Shown here piece by piece: positions 1 to 8,385 of a stretch of 64,000 nucleotides of DNA; position 1 is the stretch's first letter, and the number at the start of each line of letters is the position of its first letter. The notes below the pieces were generated by a model. That model had not been told where the DNA came from and searched no databases. It worked only from the letters and a program-made list of their open reading frames with translations. The translations under genes and the position numbers were made by a program. This stretch comes from Fusibacter ferrireducens. GTDB lineage: Bacteria; Bacillota; Clostridia; Peptostreptococcales; Acidaminobacteraceae. The DNA lies in the NCBI RefSeq assembly GCF_015352425.1, contig NZ_JADKNH010000001.1, forward strand, positions 465,691 to 529,690, given 5' to 3'.

Positions 1-928
1 GAGGACGTTCCATGCGATCATAATATAAATCGCTCCACGAGTCATCTTCAAGGACTAAAAAGTTATGCTCTTTAGAGAGCATTATAACCTCCTGTAGCAC
101 ATCTAAACGCGCCGAATAACCCGTAGGATTGTGAAAATTGGGCATAGTATACAAGAGTTTTACAGGATTTTTTTCGCAGACTTCCAAGAGTGCATTGACA
201 TCAAGGCCCTTAGATGTCATAGGCACTTCAATAATTTTTGCCCCCCTGCTTTTAAAGACGTCTATTGCACCTGGAAAGGATGGGGACTCAATGACGACCA
301 CATCGCCATGCGCTACGAATGTTTGTGCGACGAGGTTGATGCCTGCCTGAGAACCACTTGTGATGATCACATTTTCAGGGTTTGATTCAATGCCTTTATC
401 AATGACGTGTTGACAGACCTTTTCAATCATTACTGGATCGCCTTCCACAGGGGGATGCTTTAAGAGCATTTTTATGTCATATTGTGTCAAAAAGTTCTCC
501 ATAATAAAGGCTGTTGGCAAGAATCGTTCATGCAAAGAAGCTATCCCCAGATTGTAGCTGGTCATATTTTTGTATCGGAGTGTTCTCTGAGTGAAGCCTG
601 CTCTTACGACGTAGTCTTGAATTTTATCTTGCCATTGGTCATGGCTCTCCACAGATTCATTATTGCTTGCAAATAGATTGTTTGCAAATAGATTGTTTGC
701 AACAAAGCTACCCTTGCCTTGAATTTTATAGATGAGATTGTTCATTTCAAGTTGTTCATAAACTTTTACAACAGTCATAGCACTGACTTCTGCCATCTTT
801 GAAACTGTTCTAATAGAGGGCAATGCTGTGTTTGCAGTGAGAATGCCTGAGACGATACGATTTTCAAATTCGTCGTATAACTGTTGCCTTAAGCTTGTTT
901 TACTATGTCGATCGAGAAATATTTTCAT
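1..928 (-). CDS. yczR: MocR-family transcriptional regulator (GntR wHTH plus aminotransferase domain), 3' part beyond window
   Basis: The gene starts at the ATG at 928 (AGAGG about 7 bases upstream) and runs off the left edge, so only about 309 residues are visible. Residues 1-70 form a GntR winged helix-turn-helix (LPSIRTVSKMAEVSAMTV). A linker with a duplicated NNLFA follows, then the start of a fold-type I PLP aminotransferase domain, including YTMPNFHNPTG near residue 283. The PLP lysine would lie outside the window. MocR proteins use the aminotransferase-like domain to sense a PLP-related ligand. The divergent neighbour is a YczE-type membrane protein, which is the known yczR-yczE pairing of Bacillus and relatives; the symbol rests on that pairing. 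Regulation of yczE, and of itself, is inferred. Confidence 0.8.
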   Translation of the reverse strand, partial: MKIFLDRHSKTSLRQQLYDEFENRIVSGILTANTALPSIRTVSKMAEVSAMTVVKVYEQLEMNNLIYKIQGKGSFVANNLFANNLFASNNESVESHDQWQDKIQDYVVRAGFTQRTLRYKNMTSYNLGIASLHERFLPTAFIMENFLTQYDIKMLLKHPPVEGDPVMIEKVCQHVIDKGIESNPENVIITSGSQAGINLVAQTFVAHGDVVVIESPSFPGAIDVFKSRGAKIIEVPMTSKGLDVNALLEVCEKNPVKLLYTMPNFHNPTGYSARLDVLQEVIMLSKEHNFLVLEDDSWSDLYYDRMERP

Positions 929-988
929 AGGGACCTCTTTATGAATTTATTGTTTTCAATAGCCTACTCTGGTACCATTATAGTATAA

Positions 989-1048
989 GCTGTTCTACTG
1001 TTCTAGTCCTAATTAAATAAACTGTTCTCTTTTTTTTTTGACTGTTCT
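989..1048. promoter_or_regulatory. Direct repeats in the yczR-yczE divergent region, likely MocR operators
   Basis: The octamer (A/G)CTGTTCT occurs four times in the same orientation, at 989-996, 997-1004, 1021-1028 and 1041-1048. The last copy overlaps the -35 of the rightward promoter, and the second overlaps a possible leftward -35 (minus-strand TAGAAC at 1000-1005 with TATAAT at 977-982). MocR regulators are known to bind directly repeated sites in such divergent regions. Binding here is inferred. Confidence 0.55.
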
Positions 1049-1067
1049 ATATGAAATCTCATATAAT
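1038..1067 (+). promoter_or_regulatory. Sigma-A promoter for yczE
   Basis: TTGACT at 1038-1043 and TATAAT at 1062-1067 are separated by 18 bases, a close match to the vegetative consensus. The -35 overlaps one of the CTGTTCT repeats, so the MocR protein could act directly on this promoter. Confidence 0.7.
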
Positions 1068-1210
1068 AGACTCAAGCTAGAGATGAAGTTCAAATAAAAG
1101 ACTCTATTTAGAAGTGAAATTTAGAAGTGAAATTTAGAAGTGGAAGACTTGAAATATTCAAATCTGATAAAGGAGTCATTATAAATACGACGATCAAATG
1201 GAGGCTCTAT

Positions 1211-1849
1211 ATGAATGATAAAAAATTAGGCATGAGAATTTTAAGATTATTTTTCGGTATTTTCCTATACGCGCTTGGGATTGTTTTATCCATAAGGGCA
1301 GATATAGGTGTTGCGCCATGGGCAACATTTCACCAAGGTATTTCCAATTTGCTGGGTATTACGTTTGGGCAAGCCACCATTGGTGTTGGCTTTATCATCT
1401 TGGGATTCAACTACTTCATGGATATAAAAATTGGATTCGGTACGATCATCAATGTGTTTGGTATTGGTTCACTGGTTGATTTTTTGCTCGTAAATAATAT
1501 CGTGCCTAAAATGACCACTTTATTAGGTGGCATTGTTATGGTTATTCTCAGTATGTTTGTGATCGCCCTTGCAACTTATTTCTATATTGGTGCAGGGTTC
1601 GGAACTGGACCAAGAGATGGCTTGATGGTTGGACTCGTTAAAAAAACCAATAAAAAGGTTGGGCTCATTCGAGGTAGCATCGAACTCACTGTTCTCTTTA
1701 TTGGTTTTATGCTAGGTGCAAAGGTGGGGATTGGCACCGTTATTTTGGGTGTTGGCATTGGTCCTATTGTGCACTGGACTTTTAAAGTACTGGATTTTGA
1801 TGTTAAAAATGTTGAACATCAATACCTGTCTCTAAAGTTTCAACTTTGA
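1211..1849 (+). CDS. yczE: YczE/YitT-type integral membrane protein
   Basis: A 212-residue protein with about five hydrophobic segments and a typical YczE N-terminus (LFFGIFLYALGIVLSIRADI) and glycine-rich centre (GAGFGTGPRDGLM). A longer reading frame starts at 1127, but the ATG at 1211 is preceded by GGAGG with 6-base spacing and begins just before the first membrane segment, so it was chosen. The function of YczE proteins is not established; its constant partner is a MocR regulator, which points to a PLP-linked transport or sensing role. The 3' end overlaps the convergent topB gene by 18 bases. Confidence 0.85.
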   Translation: MNDKKLGMRILRLFFGIFLYALGIVLSIRADIGVAPWATFHQGISNLLGITFGQATIGVGFIILGFNYFMDIKIGFGTIINVFGIGSLVDFLLVNNIVPKMTTLLGGIVMVILSMFVIALATYFYIGAGFGTGPRDGLMVGLVKKTNKKVGLIRGSIELTVLFIGFMLGAKVGIGTVILGVGIGPIVHWTFKVLDFDVKNVEHQYLSLKFQL

Positions 1850-3970
1850 TAGCGCATCTGCAAGTGGTGAGACGTATTCGGAATTCTTCTTTTGTTCTTG
1901 GAGGTATTTCTGTACGTCTTTTTGACTGCCCTTATTGGCTGCTTCTTTACGGCGTGCATTAAAGGTGGCCATTTTTTCTTTATGACCGCATTTACAGATA
2001 AAATATTGCGCCTCCCCTGTGCCTCTGAGTTCTAGTTTTTTATGGCAGTTAGGGCATCTCGCATTGGTCACTCTTGACAGGCTTCTCCTGTAGCCGCATT
2101 CGCGGTCTTGGCAAACCAGCATCTTGCCTTTTTTGCCACTTACCTCCAACATGTATTTGCCACAATCAGGACATTTTTCTCGGGTGAGATTATCATGTTT
2201 AAAGGTTGCTTGACTGTTTTTAATGTCTCTAACACTGTCTTTAGAGAATCCTTTAATATCACCTATAAATTGATCTTTTTTGAGTTTGCCGCTGGCAATC
2301 AGTTCTAACTTTTGCTCCCAATCCGCAGTGAGCTCCGCTGATTTTAACACAGGGGGTACAATGTGAAGCAATTGCTTTCCCTTGGATGTAATTTGAAGGT
2401 ATTTCCCATTCTTCTCGATGAGAAAACTGCTCAGTAGCTTTTCAATAATATCTGCGCGCGTTGCCACAGTGCCTATGCCATAAGGCATATTTTTTATAGG
2501 ATGTTCCATTGCTGTAAGGAGTGTTCCTTCAGTATAGAGTGGCGGTGGTGATGTGGCCCCTTTTGTCATGTGGATGCCATTAATTTTAAGCGCATCCCCT
2601 TTTCTAAGACTTGGCAGAAGCTGTTCTTTTAACGGATCTTCCGAGTCATCCTCTTCAAAGTCATTATTGTAAACTTCTTTCCACCCCTGTTTTAAGATTA
2701 CTTTCCCCTTGGCTCTAAATTTCTCGCGATCAATGCTTACAACAACACTTGTCTGTTCATATTCGAATGGTGGCAACAAAACGGCAATAAAGCGTTTGAC
2801 CACAAGATCGTAGATTTTACGCTCATCACTGGTGAGCTTAGAAAGATTCACTGCTTGTTCAGTGGGAATAATCGCATGGTGATCAGAGACTTTAGAATCA
2901 TCCACAAAGGCTTTATTGGGTTTAATGGGTTCTTTAGTCAATCTGAATGCAATTTTAGCCACATCGCCATTGCCGCATGCTCTGAGCCTGTCTTTCAATG
3001 TTGGGACAATATCTTGTGAAATATATCGAGAATCTGTTCTGGGATATGTCAGAACTTTGTGTTCTTCGTACAATTTTTGCATGAGATTTAATGTTTGTTT
3101 TGCAGAAAAGCTGTATATTTTATTGGCATCTCTTTGAAGCTCTGTGAGATCATATAATCCTGGTGAATAGGTCTTCTTAAGTGTTTTATCAATACTTTGA
3201 ACAGTGGCTGACTTGTTTTTTAAACCATTTATAATGGTCGCAATCTTATTTTCATCAAAACTTTGTGCATTGTTTTTTTCATCAAACCAAGTCAGTTTTA
3301 AACCATTTGAGACAGCACTTATACCAAAATAGGGCTTTGATTTAAAGTTTTGAATTTCGTCGCCTCTTTTAGAAATCATGGCAAGCGTAGGCGTTTGAAC
3401 ACGGCCACAAGATAATTGTGCATTGAACTTGCAAGTTAGCGCCCGAGTGGCATTCATGCCCACATACCAATCTGCTTCAGAACGTGCCCTTGCTGATGCG
3501 TACAGGAGTTCATAGGCTTTCCCATCTTTGAGCTTTGAGAAGCCTTCCTTGATGGCTTTATCTGTCACTGAAGAAATCCAAAGGCGTTTAACTGGTTTTT
3601 TAAGATTTATCTTTTCAAGTATCCACCGTGCAACGAGTTCACCTTCGCGACCTGCATCAGTTGCTATGACAACTTCATTGACATCTTTTCTAAGTAAAAT
3701 TTGCTTAACCGCTTTATATTGACCACTGGTTTGCTTGATTACGTCTAGTTTTAGCGGGCTTGGTAGCATTGGCAAATCCTCAAGTTTCCAACTGGCATAT
3801 TTTGAGTCATATGCTTCGGGATCAGCCAGTGTTACCAAATGGCCAAGCGCCCAAGTGACGATGTATTTATCCCCTTCTATGCAGCCGTTCCCCTTCTTAT
3901 GGCAGTTAAGGACGCGTGCAATGTCTCTACCCACGGAAGGTTTTTCGGCAAGTACTGCTGTTTTACTCAT
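1832..3970 (-). CDS. topB: DNA topoisomerase III (type IA)
   Basis: A 712-residue type IA topoisomerase that cuts and passes single DNA strands and decatenates replication intermediates. The Toprim domain begins at once (AEKPSVGRDIA) and continues with TDAGREGE near residue 105. SCGRVQTPTLAM lies near 190 and the catalytic tyrosine is in LTYPRTDSRY near 308. GIGTVATRADIIEKL is the conserved C-terminal core motif. Two four-cysteine zinc ribbons follow near 610-690 (CPDCGKY, CPNCHKK). The ATG at 3970 has AGGAG 6 bases upstream; an in-frame ATG five codons earlier lacks a site. Length is normal for the clostridial TopB family. It is a single gene, convergent with yczE. Confidence 0.95.
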   Translation of the reverse strand: MSKTAVLAEKPSVGRDIARVLNCHKKGNGCIEGDKYIVTWALGHLVTLADPEAYDSKYASWKLEDLPMLPSPLKLDVIKQTSGQYKAVKQILLRKDVNEVVIATDAGREGELVARWILEKINLKKPVKRLWISSVTDKAIKEGFSKLKDGKAYELLYASARARSEADWYVGMNATRALTCKFNAQLSCGRVQTPTLAMISKRGDEIQNFKSKPYFGISAVSNGLKLTWFDEKNNAQSFDENKIATIINGLKNKSATVQSIDKTLKKTYSPGLYDLTELQRDANKIYSFSAKQTLNLMQKLYEEHKVLTYPRTDSRYISQDIVPTLKDRLRACGNGDVAKIAFRLTKEPIKPNKAFVDDSKVSDHHAIIPTEQAVNLSKLTSDERKIYDLVVKRFIAVLLPPFEYEQTSVVVSIDREKFRAKGKVILKQGWKEVYNNDFEEDDSEDPLKEQLLPSLRKGDALKINGIHMTKGATSPPPLYTEGTLLTAMEHPIKNMPYGIGTVATRADIIEKLLSSFLIEKNGKYLQITSKGKQLLHIVPPVLKSAELTADWEQKLELIASGKLKKDQFIGDIKGFSKDSVRDIKNSQATFKHDNLTREKCPDCGKYMLEVSGKKGKMLVCQDRECGYRRSLSRVTNARCPNCHKKLELRGTGEAQYFICKCGHKEKMATFNARRKEAANKGSQKDVQKYLQEQKKNSEYVSPLADALSKLKL

Positions 3971-4063
3971 ATTTTCTCCTAACATATTCGAATTTATTTG
4001 AACTAATGATATACTTATAGAGCAAGAATGCTTAAAAATAATATATTTTAAAGGAGCGACTTT

Positions 4064-4960
4064 ATGGACAAAAATCAGTTAAAACTCATTCATGGTACTT
4101 TGAGTTCAAAGTTATTGCTTAATTTTATACTGGCTCCTATATTGGCGATTGTGTTTATATTCGTGGGTCAGACTGCAGGTTATGCCCTTTTTTTACTGAT
4201 GAGACTAGATCTGTCTGGTCCAACACTTTCCATGATGCTGTTTATGGCACTGACTTGCGGCATGACGATTGTCATGGTCTTTATCTGGGTACATTTTATA
4301 GAAAGACGTTCTTTAAGTTCACTGGGATTGTATAGATCATATATGCTTATACACTATATTCAAGGCTTTGCAATTGGATTTCTGATGTTTTTAATGGTCA
4401 TGTGCTTATTATTTGTCACAAGACAAATGTACATTGTGCCACAACCGCATTTTAGGGTGGGGATTTTGGCATTACCCATTATTTTAGCAATGATTCCCGT
4501 TTGGATGATTCAAGGCGCAAGTGAAGAAATTCTAACACGGGGTTGGCTCATGAATACATTAATTGCAAGATATAATTTGCCGTTGGGCGTGATACTTTCT
4601 TCTACTCTATTTGGCCTCTTGCATTTACTCAACACACATGTAAGCTATATCGCAATACTCAATATTGTGCTCATTGGCGTATTCTTTGGTCTATATGCGT
4701 TAAAGACTGAAAATCTATGGGGTGCATGTGGCGCACACAGCGCATGGAACTGGGCACAGGGCAATATCTTTGGTCTTGAAGTCAGCGGTAACACAATGAA
4801 CGCCAGTCTTTTTCAGACAAAGCTTATCGGTCCGGACCTCATTACAGGTGGTGCATTCGGTCCAGAGGGCGGTTTTGCGGTTTCCATTGTAATCATTATA
4901 GGCATTCTTATAGTCTATCGATTGCCTTGGCGACAAACTGCCGGTAAGTCGATAGACTAG
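4064..4960 (+). CDS. CPBP family intramembrane metalloprotease
   Basis: A 298-residue multi-pass protein with about eight hydrophobic segments. The CPBP/Abi (CAAX protease-like) motifs are complete: GASEEILTRG with the paired glutamates near residue 155, FGLLHLLN near 188, and HSAWNW near 227. Members are glutamate/histidine intramembrane proteases; in Firmicutes some process peptides or give bacteriocin self-protection. No bacteriocin gene is visible nearby, so the substrate is unknown. AAAGGAG precedes the ATG by 7 bases. It appears monocistronic, divergent from topB. Confidence 0.88.
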   Translation: MDKNQLKLIHGTLSSKLLLNFILAPILAIVFIFVGQTAGYALFLLMRLDLSGPTLSMMLFMALTCGMTIVMVFIWVHFIERRSLSSLGLYRSYMLIHYIQGFAIGFLMFLMVMCLLFVTRQMYIVPQPHFRVGILALPIILAMIPVWMIQGASEEILTRGWLMNTLIARYNLPLGVILSSTLFGLLHLLNTHVSYIAILNIVLIGVFFGLYALKTENLWGACGAHSAWNWAQGNIFGLEVSGNTMNASLFQTKLIGPDLITGGAFGPEGGFAVSIVIIIGILIVYRLPWRQTAGKSID

Positions 4961-5004
4961 TCATTTCAATTATATAAGTCATTTAATAGTGGCTTGGTTT
5001 TTAT

Positions 5005-5877
5005 CTATAGACTTCTGTTTTGATCCAATAGACTTTCATCTTCATAGCATTCGATGGCATATTCAATTTGCCCTAAAACTTTTTTTTGATCTTCTGGGAA
5101 AGTCCCGCGTAAAGTCAAGTAATTAGACGCATGATTACTTCTAAAGATCGCATGGCGGACATCTATATGTTTTACCATTAATAACGTTTCTTTTAAAGTA
5201 TCCAAGGGCTTTAAAATCTTAAACGTACCCTGTTTGATTTCTTCTGCAAGTGGTGTATGGGGTTCAATGAGGAGCGTCAGTAGCCCTATATAATCAGGAG
5301 ATATGGCGTTAATCACTTTGGCAGATTCAAGTGCATGTGTTTCCCACAGGTGTTCTCCACCGAGTCCAGAGATCACCATTGTTGAAAGCAAGATATCCAC
5401 TGACATGATTTTTTGGCCTGCCGCAACAATCTGATCGGAAGTCGCCCCTTTTTTAACACGGGACAACACTTGGTCTGATCCAGATTCAATGCCCATGTAG
5501 ATAATGCCTAAACCCAATGACTTTAAGTATTTTAAATCTTCAATTGATTTGGAAAGAATATCTGATGGCGAGCCATAAATCCCAATTCTCTTGCATTCTG
5601 GAAAAAGTGTTCTTATTTTTTTTATAATACGCGCAAGTTTATCGGTAGACATCACCAACGCATTGCCATCTGCCAGAAAAAATTTATCCACGAAGGCATA
5701 TACTTGTCTTGCATCTTCAAGATCTTCGATAATTGCGCTTTCAGGACGCATTCTAAATTGTTTATCTTTATACATACTGCAAAATGTACATTTATTGTGA
5801 GCACAACCTATGGTCACTTGCAGAATTAAGCTATTGGCTTCACTGGGGGGCCTGTATACAGTGCCTTCATATCGCAT
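5005..5877 (-). CDS. Radical SAM protein, Elp3-like fold, unknown substrate
   Basis: A 290-residue protein with an iron-sulfur cluster motif near residue 25 (IGCAHNKCTFCSMYK). The spacing is C-x4-C-x2-C rather than the usual C-x3-C-x2-C; this variant is typical of a COG1032-like subfamily of short uncharacterised radical SAM proteins. SAM-binding elements follow (FFLADGNAL, IYGSPSDIL, YMGIESGSDQ). No B12 or SPASM domain is present. The ATG at 5877 has AGAGG upstream; the longer frame to 5919 has no good site. It would cleave SAM to a 5'-deoxyadenosyl radical, but the reaction cannot be told from the sequence. It stands alone. Confidence 0.85.
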   Translation of the reverse strand: MRYEGTVYRPPSEANSLILQVTIGCAHNKCTFCSMYKDKQFRMRPESAIIEDLEDARQVYAFVDKFFLADGNALVMSTDKLARIIKKIRTLFPECKRIGIYGSPSDILSKSIEDLKYLKSLGLGIIYMGIESGSDQVLSRVKKGATSDQIVAAGQKIMSVDILLSTMVISGLGGEHLWETHALESAKVINAISPDYIGLLTLLIEPHTPLAEEIKQGTFKILKPLDTLKETLLMVKHIDVRHAIFRSNHASNYLTLRGTFPEDQKKVLGQIEYAIECYEDESLLDQNRSL

Positions 5878-6030
5878 AGATATACCTCTTTTATTGTTAT
5901 TGTAGTGGGCATAACACATGTTTATAGCAACTTGTATAATCGTGTTACACCTTACTAGTTTAACATATTTTTTCGAATAATTGTAATTGCAAAAAGGATG
6001 AATAATCAGCGCGTATGGTAGGCCTAAGTA

Positions 6031-6093
6031 AAAGCCCCATTATTAGATCACACGACAGATACTGAGACTGGTGATCATAATGAGGCTTTTTTT
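6031..6093. terminator. Bidirectional intrinsic terminator
   Basis: AAGCCCCATTAT...GATCAC pairs with GTGATCATAATGAGGCTT around a loop of about 19 bases, with a T7 run on the plus strand and a shorter T run on the minus strand. It lies directly downstream of the minus-strand acetyltransferase gene. Confidence 0.75.
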
Positions 6094-6104
6094 CGCGGTA
6101 TGGA

Positions 6105-6656
6105 TTACAATGTTATTGAAAAGAGCTTTAATTTTGTGCCCTCTTTTACATTTGGATCAAATTCATTGAGATAACCCAATGGCACAAAGTGATTATGGGT
6201 TAGCAATTTAATAGAAGCATCGTGATCTTCGTGTGTAACAGCATCAATTTGCTTGAGCATGAGTTCGTGTTTAGCAAATTTTATAACTGCTTTTAGGGCT
6301 TCATCTGCATACCCGTTGCCTTGCATTGAGGGCATTAATTCATAACATATTTCTGCATTTTTGCGGTCTTTGGAAAAGGACCATAAACACATCGTGCCTA
6401 TGGCATCCAGTATACCTTCACGTTCAAGTATCCAATAAAAAACCTTTCCTTGGTCCATGTCCTCTTCTGCTTTTTTTACAAATTTAAGTGCACGTTCAAT
6501 ATTTTCATAGGGAGATGCTTTGACAAATTTCATATTTTCAACATCAGATCGTATTTTAAAAATAGTAGGGGCATCTTTTGATTCCAATGCTCTCAACCTG
6601 AGTCTTGGTGTCAATAATGTAGGGATTATATGATGCTTAGTTAAATCGTTACTCAT
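6105..6656 (-). CDS. GNAT N-acetyltransferase, RimJ/RimL type
   Basis: A 183-residue GNAT protein of the RimJ/RimL (Acetyltransf_3) type. TPRLRLRAL near residue 16 is the usual first strand; the acetyl-CoA loop is degenerate (MPSMQGNGYADEAL, near 110), followed by the late beta strand and the H-D-ASIKLL helix. Such proteins acetylate the alpha-amino group of ribosomal proteins or small amines, but specificity cannot be read from the sequence. GGAGG lies 8 bases before the ATG. The next upstream gene ends 20 bases away, so the two are probably co-transcribed and end at the terminator at 6031-6093. Confidence 0.88.
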   Translation of the reverse strand: MSNDLTKHHIIPTLLTPRLRLRALESKDAPTIFKIRSDVENMKFVKASPYENIERALKFVKKAEEDMDQGKVFYWILEREGILDAIGTMCLWSFSKDRKNAEICYELMPSMQGNGYADEALKAVIKFAKHELMLKQIDAVTHEDHDASIKLLTHNHFVPLGYLNEFDPNVKEGTKLKLFSITL

Positions 6657-6676
6657 AGCAAACCTCCAGTATTAAT

Positions 6677-8257
6677 TTACTTGATACTGTGATTGATATA
6701 CTCTATGGCGTCTACTTTACCCGTGCCATCAATTTTAAGATGTGAAATGGTCACTTGGTCTCCTGATTGGCTGAGCGAGACCATTGGAAATTCTTCAGAA
6801 TTCACGACGTAAAGCATATCATCATTTTCAAGCTTAATGATATAATACCCTTCTGTGAGCGTTCCTATTCTTGAAATTGTGCCTTTTTCCTTTTTTAAAT
6901 CGAGCGTTTGATCGGATAAGGCATTTGTACCGCCCTCTCTTAACAGTGCTCTGTTGTACTCTGTTTGGGCTTCTCTCAATGTCTTACCCCAAGCAACAGC
7001 CTTATAGTTTTGAACAGAAGCAAAGGCATAACCCACCACATTGCCACTGTTTCCCTTTAGTGTTGAGAAATAAGTGGCTTCACCATTGATGTTGAGCAAG
7101 TAGGGATAGCTTGCCTTATAGCCAGCATTTTGAACCAGTTCCTCCATGAGGCCAACGGCTTTTTGTTCAATGGACCCAGATATGCGATTGTAGTAGGCTT
7201 CTCCAGTTCTTGGATTGTAAATCACAAATCCTGTTGTAGCACTATCTTTACCCACACTTGTGAGGCCAGTATAGAAGTAGATCTCACCGTCTTTAAAGAC
7301 GTAGCCCTTACCATCCGTATCCGTGAGTTTTCCTTCGTCAGAAGGATTCCACCAACCATTGACATATCGCCCATACCAATCGAGCTGAGCGTTGAAGGTT
7401 TCCATTGAATAGACACGGTCTACCCATTTTGGCTGTTCATTGACAGGATAAAACGTTGATGCTTTTGTCACTGGATCGACAATTATCGTACCAGTGACTT
7501 TCATTGTGGAAATCCACGTGTCATGTGTGTAAGCTGTGACGACCCAGTAACCTTTACCTTCATCGTCCACTTCAAAGGAAAAGTCCGTCAAACCATATTG
7601 GGCATATTTGAAGTAAAGAGATCTCTTTAGATCATCACTGAAATAGCCTGTAGGTGAAACTGCAAATTGGTAGGATACAAATTCAGCTTCATTAAAATTA
7701 GTCGCACTCACTTTTAAAAATCCAGGAATTTCGCCTCGATTTGAAATCCATTTGAAAAAGCCTCTGTACTCAAGTGGAAATACCCAATAGGGTTTATCGT
7801 TGACAACGCTTAATGTGCCCTCACCTATTTGAAATAAACTGCCCATGGAGGGATCTTTCTCCGTGATCAATTTCTCTGAGGCACGTCTGGCATCTTCTTC
7901 GTCGAGAATTACTAAATTTTGCATATCCACATTGGGCACCGATTCGTCAAAGGAACTGATTTCCTTTATATTCAGTTCTTTAAGCTTAGTTTTCCAAGTA
8001 AAGAACGATGAGGAGCCGATGAAGGCAATAAGAATATACGCAAGCATAATGATAAACAAGCCACTTGCTATTTTTTGCTTTATACCGATATCTTCAGGTT
8101 GCTTAACACCAACAAAAGTGGTTATTAAAAAAATAAAGAGGACACCCAAGAGTATCAGTGGTAATTGTATAAACTTAAATGATAATACCGGCATAAAAAA
8201 ATATATGGATACCACCAATAGTAAGAGACCTAATAATATAGGCATTATTTTTTTCAT
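6677..8257 (-). CDS. Large membrane-anchored protein, function unknown
   Basis: A 526-residue protein. The first about 110 residues hold three hydrophobic segments (IMPILLGLLLLVVSIYFFM, a second near 35-55, a third near 70-95). The remaining about 400 residues are hydrophilic and aromatic-rich with repeated GEAYY/GEIYF/GEATYF-like turns, suggesting a beta-rich extracytoplasmic domain. I do not recognise the family with confidence. The ATG at 8257 has GGAGG 7 bases upstream; ten codons of open frame before it are not used. It probably heads a transcript with the downstream acetyltransferase. Confidence 0.75.
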   Translation of the reverse strand: MKKIMPILLGLLLLVVSIYFFMPVLSFKFIQLPLILLGVLFIFLITTFVGVKQPEDIGIKQKIASGLFIIMLAYILIAFIGSSSFFTWKTKLKELNIKEISSFDESVPNVDMQNLVILDEEDARRASEKLITEKDPSMGSLFQIGEGTLSVVNDKPYWVFPLEYRGFFKWISNRGEIPGFLKVSATNFNEAEFVSYQFAVSPTGYFSDDLKRSLYFKYAQYGLTDFSFEVDDEGKGYWVVTAYTHDTWISTMKVTGTIIVDPVTKASTFYPVNEQPKWVDRVYSMETFNAQLDWYGRYVNGWWNPSDEGKLTDTDGKGYVFKDGEIYFYTGLTSVGKDSATTGFVIYNPRTGEAYYNRISGSIEQKAVGLMEELVQNAGYKASYPYLLNINGEATYFSTLKGNSGNVVGYAFASVQNYKAVAWGKTLREAQTEYNRALLREGGTNALSDQTLDLKKEKGTISRIGTLTEGYYIIKLENDDMLYVVNSEEFPMVSLSQSGDQVTISHLKIDGTGKVDAIEYINHSIK

Positions 8258-8343
8258 TTTGAACCTCCAATCAATGTATAAAATCATTATAATCTTTTAA
8301 TCGCATTAATTTCTTAAAAAAGTAGTAAGAAACCATTAAAATA

Positions 8344-8370
8344 GCTTTGAGATTTTTATGATCTCAAAGC
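8344..8370 (-). terminator. Hairpin after the calcium-ATPase gene
   Basis: GCTTTGAGAT and ATCTCAAAGC form a perfect 10-bp stem. On the minus strand it is followed by a weak T-rich stretch (TATTTTAATGG). It lies 16 bases past the ATPase stop codon, fitting a terminator or mRNA 3' end. Confidence 0.6.
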
Positions 8371-8385
8371 CAGTTTACGAGACGT

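Noticed and set aside
4064..4960. CPBP protease as bacteriocin immunity protein
   Set aside because: No bacteriocin precursor, transporter or regulator lies nearby, so the role cannot be supported.
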